Assembly: GCF_003073045.1 (NCBI RefSeq)
Contig: NC_037591.1
Span: 24,213,319 to 24,277,318 of the forward strand
DNA length: 64,000 bases
DNA from: Pomacea canaliculata
Lineage: Eukaryota; Mollusca; Gastropoda; Architaenioglossa; Ampullariidae
Direction of reading: 5' to 3'
Below are positions 59,626-64,000 of the stretch, piece after piece. The notes below the pieces were generated by a model. It was not told where the DNA came from and did not search any database. It saw nothing but the letters and a program-made list of their open reading frames with translations. A program made the position numbers and the translations under genes. Each line of letters begins with the position of its first letter. Within the stretch, counting starts at the first letter, position 1.

Positions 59626-61642
59626 CTACTTCATTGAAGACAGTCTTTTCTCCATTGCATGAACATCAAAAGGGTATCTCAGCACCCACCCGTCCCCACA
59701 TCCGATCATCAAGTGGCCGTTAAGGTCAAGGTTCAGAGCTGTGGGCCGCACGATGGCGCCACTGCCTGGGAGATAGTCCATGAACCTGAGGTCATTGTCA
59801 GCAACTTTGGCCACGTGCACGCAATCATTCATCCAGTCAGCGATCAGCAGCAAGTGTTGGGTGTAAAAGCAGACGTCTGTTGGGAAGAATGGTTGTAGCG
59901 GTGATGTGTAGGTCGCTAGGGGTGAGTTACATTTGTGAGAATAAAGACGAACAACACGGGGATTCCTTCCGTCCGTTTGTTCCTGGCCATTCGTCCTTTG
60001 TTCTTTCTTTATCTTATCGCCTTTAATTTCATCTATCAGAACGAAGAACGTTCCCGATTTATTTGAGTCAAAATTGTGTATTAAGTGGACAGATTCATTT
60101 GGGCGACTCAAAATTGTACCGAGGTGAACTTCTCCTTTTCTGTCTCCCAATTCGAGGTCCACAGAACATACATAACACTGACCAGTGTCACAGTCCTGTT
60201 GTAGGAGAAACATCCTGTCACTTTTGGAATAAAATTTTTCCTTTTGCTGGATCTTTCCATTTTAGTACCGAATGATCTGAAAGCGGATTGTACGATACAC
60301 GTGTTCCATGTTCCCAGCTCTTGTTTTGAGAACCATCCGGGTTCAACCATACTTCCTTTACTTTGGAGAAGTCCCCTCCAGGCCCCCCATACGACACCTT
60401 AATTCGTTTGTCTTTCATTTCCCGCAGAGCGTGCACTTCCCGACATTCCCCATCAGCACATTGACTAACTCGAATGATCTTGTTATCAAAAGGAAAACTG
60501 AGTGTGACTGGAGACCCGATAAACCTCTTCATGTGGTCCTCTAGGTCGTTAGAGAAGTCGCTATGGAGACCGGGCCACGTGATGGTCGTCAGTCCAACGT
60601 CAAGGTTTCTCAGCCTCCGAGGGCTTCCTTCTCTCCTCCTCATCTCTCTCTCCACCTGCAGGATGTCCGTGTCACAGGACGAACTCAGCGCCACCGAAGC
60701 ACGCTCTCGAAGTGATATCAATGTCAGCAGTTCATCCTGAACTTTCTGTGAACGCAGGGCCAGCTCATCCTCCACACCGTCCATCGTCTGTAGTTCTCTC
60801 AGCGCGTGGTCTCGACATTTCCCTGCCATCTCCACAATGACGTCATACCGTGCTCGAATCTAACGGAAATAAATGTAGCGTTGTGGTCACGTGACCAATA
60901 TGCAACAGACAAGTTCCTTAACAACAGTGACAAAAACTTATTTTTAAAACAACGTTTAATACTTTTAACCTTTAAGGGAAACATAGCACATGATATATAT
61001 TTTGATTGTTGACGTGTTAGTTACTTAGAGCCACGAAAACTTTAAAGTTTATAAACTAGCGAGGGTGCGAGATAAGCATCTGTATTTTCTATTTATAGAT
61101 CAAAAACCTACCTGTCCTGCCACTGCATCTCGCTTCTCTTTGGCTCGCTCCTCAATTTTGACAACGGCCTCCGCGTGCTCAATCAGGACTTGAATAGAAT
61201 CATCAAGACGATGGAGATGTTCTTCAACCGTTTTCTTACAGCGAACAGCGGCGTCTGACAGATCGTCGGTCACGTGCCCCTCATGTTTAGTGAGTTTACA
61301 TCTCATACAGATGGCTTGATCACACTGTGTACAATAGAATATAACATGTTGTTTAGTGTGAACAGGACATGTGGAGTAAAGGTCCTCACTGCGCGCCCAC
61401 TCCAGAGCTTCCTCGGTCATGTAGAAGTTGACTTGTAGAGCACTCACGCCACCTGGCGGGACCGGGACAGAGGCTCTGCACGTGGGACACGGGAGGATGC
61501 TTCCATGTCTGTTGGCCAGCTCCTCTAGACACGGCAGACAGAAGGTGTGATAACAAGGTAGAAATCTGGGTGACCTGTACACCTCTGTGCAGACTGCACA
61601 CACCAGGCTGTCTTTCTCCACCGCAAAGCCTGAGTCGGACAT
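59626..61642 (-). CDS. TRIM-like gene copy 8 (divergent), one frameshift
   Basis: This is the first copy in transcription order and a divergent member. Exon 1 is 61112-61642 (177 codons, start MSDSGFAVEK; acceptor TTTCAG above 61686; donor CAG|GTAGGT). Exon 2 is 59626-60859 (acceptor GTTAG, first residues IRARYDVIV, ends AMEKRLSSMK). RING: CAVC, CYHTFC, CLEE, CPTC. B-box: CPVH, CTQC, CMRC, two His. The central region has YGGPGGDFSK and HNFDSNKSGTFFVLIDE; the NHL-like end has LLLIADWMNDCVHV and LNGHLMIGCGDGWVLRY. The frame shifts once at about 60231-60234, in a run of T on the coding strand (one base missing between the codons for GKI and YSKSDRM). A longer in-frame extension to 61780 exists but crosses the splice acceptor, so the Met at 61642 is preferred. 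A candidate 5' UTR exon ends in a good donor (GAG|GTAAGT) at 62385. Confidence 0.83.
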
Positions 61643-61689
61643 GTTGCACGTGCTGAAGGCACTGAGAGCCTCCAAAGTTCCTTCCCCTG

Positions 61690-64000
61690 AAATAAGGTCA
61701 GAACAAACACGATTACATGAATACAGAAGACACGGAAAGATGACGATATAGAGCAAAAAACAAAGTAAAGAACAGCTCACAAACTATAAATTTAGGTAAA
61801 TTCAAAATCTGAAGTTCCATTGACTACTACTACTGCTGCTGCTAATAATAAAGCTGAAATACAATTTTCTTAGCAATGGATATATGATTTAAAAATATAC
61901 TTACTTTACAACATCTCGAGGCTAAAATGTTTTACAGCTTACAGTTTATGTACAATATTACCTCCTATCTGAATAACTTTGATATCCCTTTGTAATACTT
62001 GTGTGAATAAACCTCTGATATTATTAAGATATAAATAAAAACATTACAATTTTACACATTTAAAAGAATTTTAGCGTAAGAACTGAGATAATTTCATATG
62101 CAAACAGACCTTTAATTGTAAGTAGACTTCTGTTGCAGTTTAACTTTATAATTTCGTGGCGGTAGGTTTCACCCAAACCCGATGGTTTACGTTTTTCAGT
62201 GGTCTAATCTCTAAAGTTAAATTAATTGTATTTTGTGTGATTTTTGTTTCTTCTGTCTCTTGTCATTTTGTGTTTTACTTGAAAGAATCATTCTTGAGAA
62301 ACTGTTTCAACTTCTTATATGAGTGACTAAGTCTGTGAGCTCTAAGACTGATCTTCTAAAAAAAAATGTTTACTGAATACTTACCTCTTCCAGCAGTCTT
62401 TCTCGTTGCAAACTTTCTTTGTTTGAATCAAGAGCACAAAATCACACAGCTGTGCTTGTTTTGTTTTGTTTCCTTTTTTATTCTCGCTCGTTATGAAATA
62501 AAAGAAGACCGTTGCCTTCTGTTGAGCAGCAGAGAAGTTGTGAACAGCCCACCACCAGAGTAGTAAACCTCATGTAGAGGCTGTGAGATAAGGGTTGTTA
62601 TCAGGCTGTGGCATCCGGGTTTCTTTCTACCAGTCAGGTTTATGATACAACTTCACCTAGAAAATCCGTGTACGATGTCAAAGTTCGATCTACTTTCACC
62701 ATGCGGTCTAGTCGTCGATTGTTTTGTCAAGTACTTCCTCTTTATAGACAATAGATGCAGGAGTAGGAGTTGGCAGGAGAGTATCATGTGACAAACACTC
62801 TCCACTCCTTGTCTCAGTTTCTCTGTCGCGCAACGAACCGCCAAGTTGCCGGGAAGCCTTGTAAAGAAAAGCGACCTCAGGTATTGTCTTTTTTTTTTCA
62901 CAATACAACTAACTCTGCCTCTTGCAGGCCTGCATACATTTAATTATATTCCCAAAAACTATGTTGCAGTTATTAATAAAAAATACAAGATATATTTAGA
63001 GAATGATTTATGAGAATACATAGGTCAATCATTTCTTAGTATTATCTCTTAACAAGAAGACGCAGCCTCCCTTCCCTACACGTGGTGTCCCTCCACTTGC
63101 CGTGTCTCCTCGGGAAGTGAAGCGCTGGCCGGCCACAGTTAATAATATTGTCTTCCACATTTTTCTTCCAATATCTTAAAAAAACTGTTACTCATGCAAC
63201 AGGTGCAGTTCGTCCACCCTCTGTGTGCTGCCTCTTTAACCTCATGTCACCCTTCTGTGACAGGGATCCGCTAACAAACCTCGCAACTGTCGTCTGGTGT
63301 GAAAGGTGGCGTTGAGTTCAGTGACGATGTGAGGTGAGTCTGATCACAACTCAACATTAATTTTTATGTTGCTTATGTGGTCGATCATGCTGGGGATCCT
63401 TAGTTTGTATACTGCCTGGTGTTTTTTTGTTTGTTTGTTTTTTTGTTGTTGTTGTTGTTTTTTTGGAAAGAAACGTGTCAGGGTTCGCATGAATTCTTGA
63501 AGCTGGTTTACGGAGTCTGCTGTGGCTTCGTCCACCTGTAGGGTGAAGACACAGCTTTGCATGTTCGGAAATATTTTCAGAAATGTGTGAGCTTTTCTAT
63601 CTAGTTCTTTGATTCGAGAAAAACTTATTATAGACCTTGAGATGCTCAAACAAGAGAATATGTGCATACATAAAAATGAACCAGTACATGTAAAATTTCA
63701 GAGGTAATCGTATTATTAAGTATAATGTAGCAACAAGCGGTACAAAAGTTATTGAAATATAATTGAAACATGAATGTATGTACAGTATTTAAACAGCATA
63801 CATATAGCACATTTAAACATCAGATGTGTCAATCTTCCTGCGAACAATCATCAGCTTTTTAAAAAATACACAGGCAAGTTACACAATTCGACATTTTCAA
63901 GAAATTGTAAACATTAAATCAAATCGTGAAATTCATTCTTCTTTATAAGGCACATCACTAATTTTTATGAGAATGAAGATATCGAGACTGTAGAACCTGT
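61690..64000. other. 5' flank of copy 8 and right edge; no supported gene
   Basis: Apart from the donor at 62385, nothing is recognised. A minus-strand frame at 63344-63667 (with ...VFTLQVDEATADSVNQLQEF) contains a CTACAG|GTGG site that could be an acceptor or donor of an exon, but no family is identified. (TTG)n lies at 63440-63460. Confidence 0.3.
62385..62480 (-). promoter_or_regulatory. Candidate 5' UTR exon of copy 8
   Basis: A minus-strand donor GAG|GTAAGT ends a candidate exon at 62385, 0.7 kb upstream of the acceptor at 61687-61689 that precedes the copy 8 start codon. The exon's 5' limit is a guess. An A-rich TATA-like sequence lies near 62480. It is not similar to the type A or B exons of the other copies. 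Confidence 0.35.

Noticed and set aside
63344-63667. Minus-strand frame at the right edge
   Set aside because: Possible exon, but no start, clear splice pair or recognisable family; recorded only as part of the flank.

Overview
The window is animal nuclear DNA: AT-rich, intron-containing and full of LINE, DNA-transposon and simple-repeat debris. The family content (expanded RING/B-box genes with NHL-like C-termini, CR1/L2-type LINE ends) suggests a lophotrochozoan, most likely a mollusc. That placement is inference, since nothing in the window diagnoses a species.

The main content is one tandem array of eight related TRIM-type genes, all on the minus strand, numbered here 1 to 8 from left to right: 2543-4812, 8493-10706, 14627-16568, 21608-23553, 32388-34295, 42912-44879, 54316-56730 and 59626-61642. 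A scrambled relic of a ninth copy lies at about 28920-29560. Every copy has the same two coding exons. Exon 1 is about 177 codons (C3HC4 RING plus B-box 2) and exon 2 is about 405 codons (coiled coil, an unassigned central region, and a short NHL-like C-terminus). They are joined by a phase-0 intron of 171-418 bp. Copies 3-7 form a young, similar group; copies 1, 2 and 8 are more divergent. Copies 3 and 6 are fully open. Copies 1, 2, 4 and 8 carry single-base frameshifts, several at short homopolymers, so these may be assembly errors. Copy 5 has a nonsense codon. Copy 7 has a nonsense codon and a hAT-type MITE inside exon 2.

Splice-acceptor sites lie just upstream of the start codons, so 5' UTR exons are expected. 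Two recurrent candidate first exons (type A and type B) sit upstream of the genes, each with a TATA box and a GTAAGA-like donor. The type B promoters also carry a perfect kB consensus about 207 bp upstream of the TATA box, and a STAT-like palindrome overlapping an IRF-like motif near the expected start site. This hints at immune-inducible control. A CTCF-like motif abuts the kB site in three units.

The array has grown by unequal duplication. An 11.3-kb unit (about 36.6-43.0 kb and 48.0-54.4 kb) is duplicated at roughly 1-3 percent divergence, and it carries along a hAT MITE and a 5'-truncated L2/CR1-like LINE. The ATC-repeat tail of that LINE lies exactly at the 3' end of copies 6 and 7 and is read as a poly-aspartate C-terminus. 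Copy 1 instead ends in a hydrophobic tail-anchor-like segment and copy 2 in a basic tail, so the C-terminus is the part that varies most.

Other elements are a degenerate APE-type LINE on the minus strand (about 23962-28900), a pogo/Tigger-like MITE (7145-7692), a solo LTR fossil (45471-45800) and a 49-bp retroposed fragment (35662-35710). The flanks (1-2.5 kb and 62.5-64 kb) show no gene I can support.
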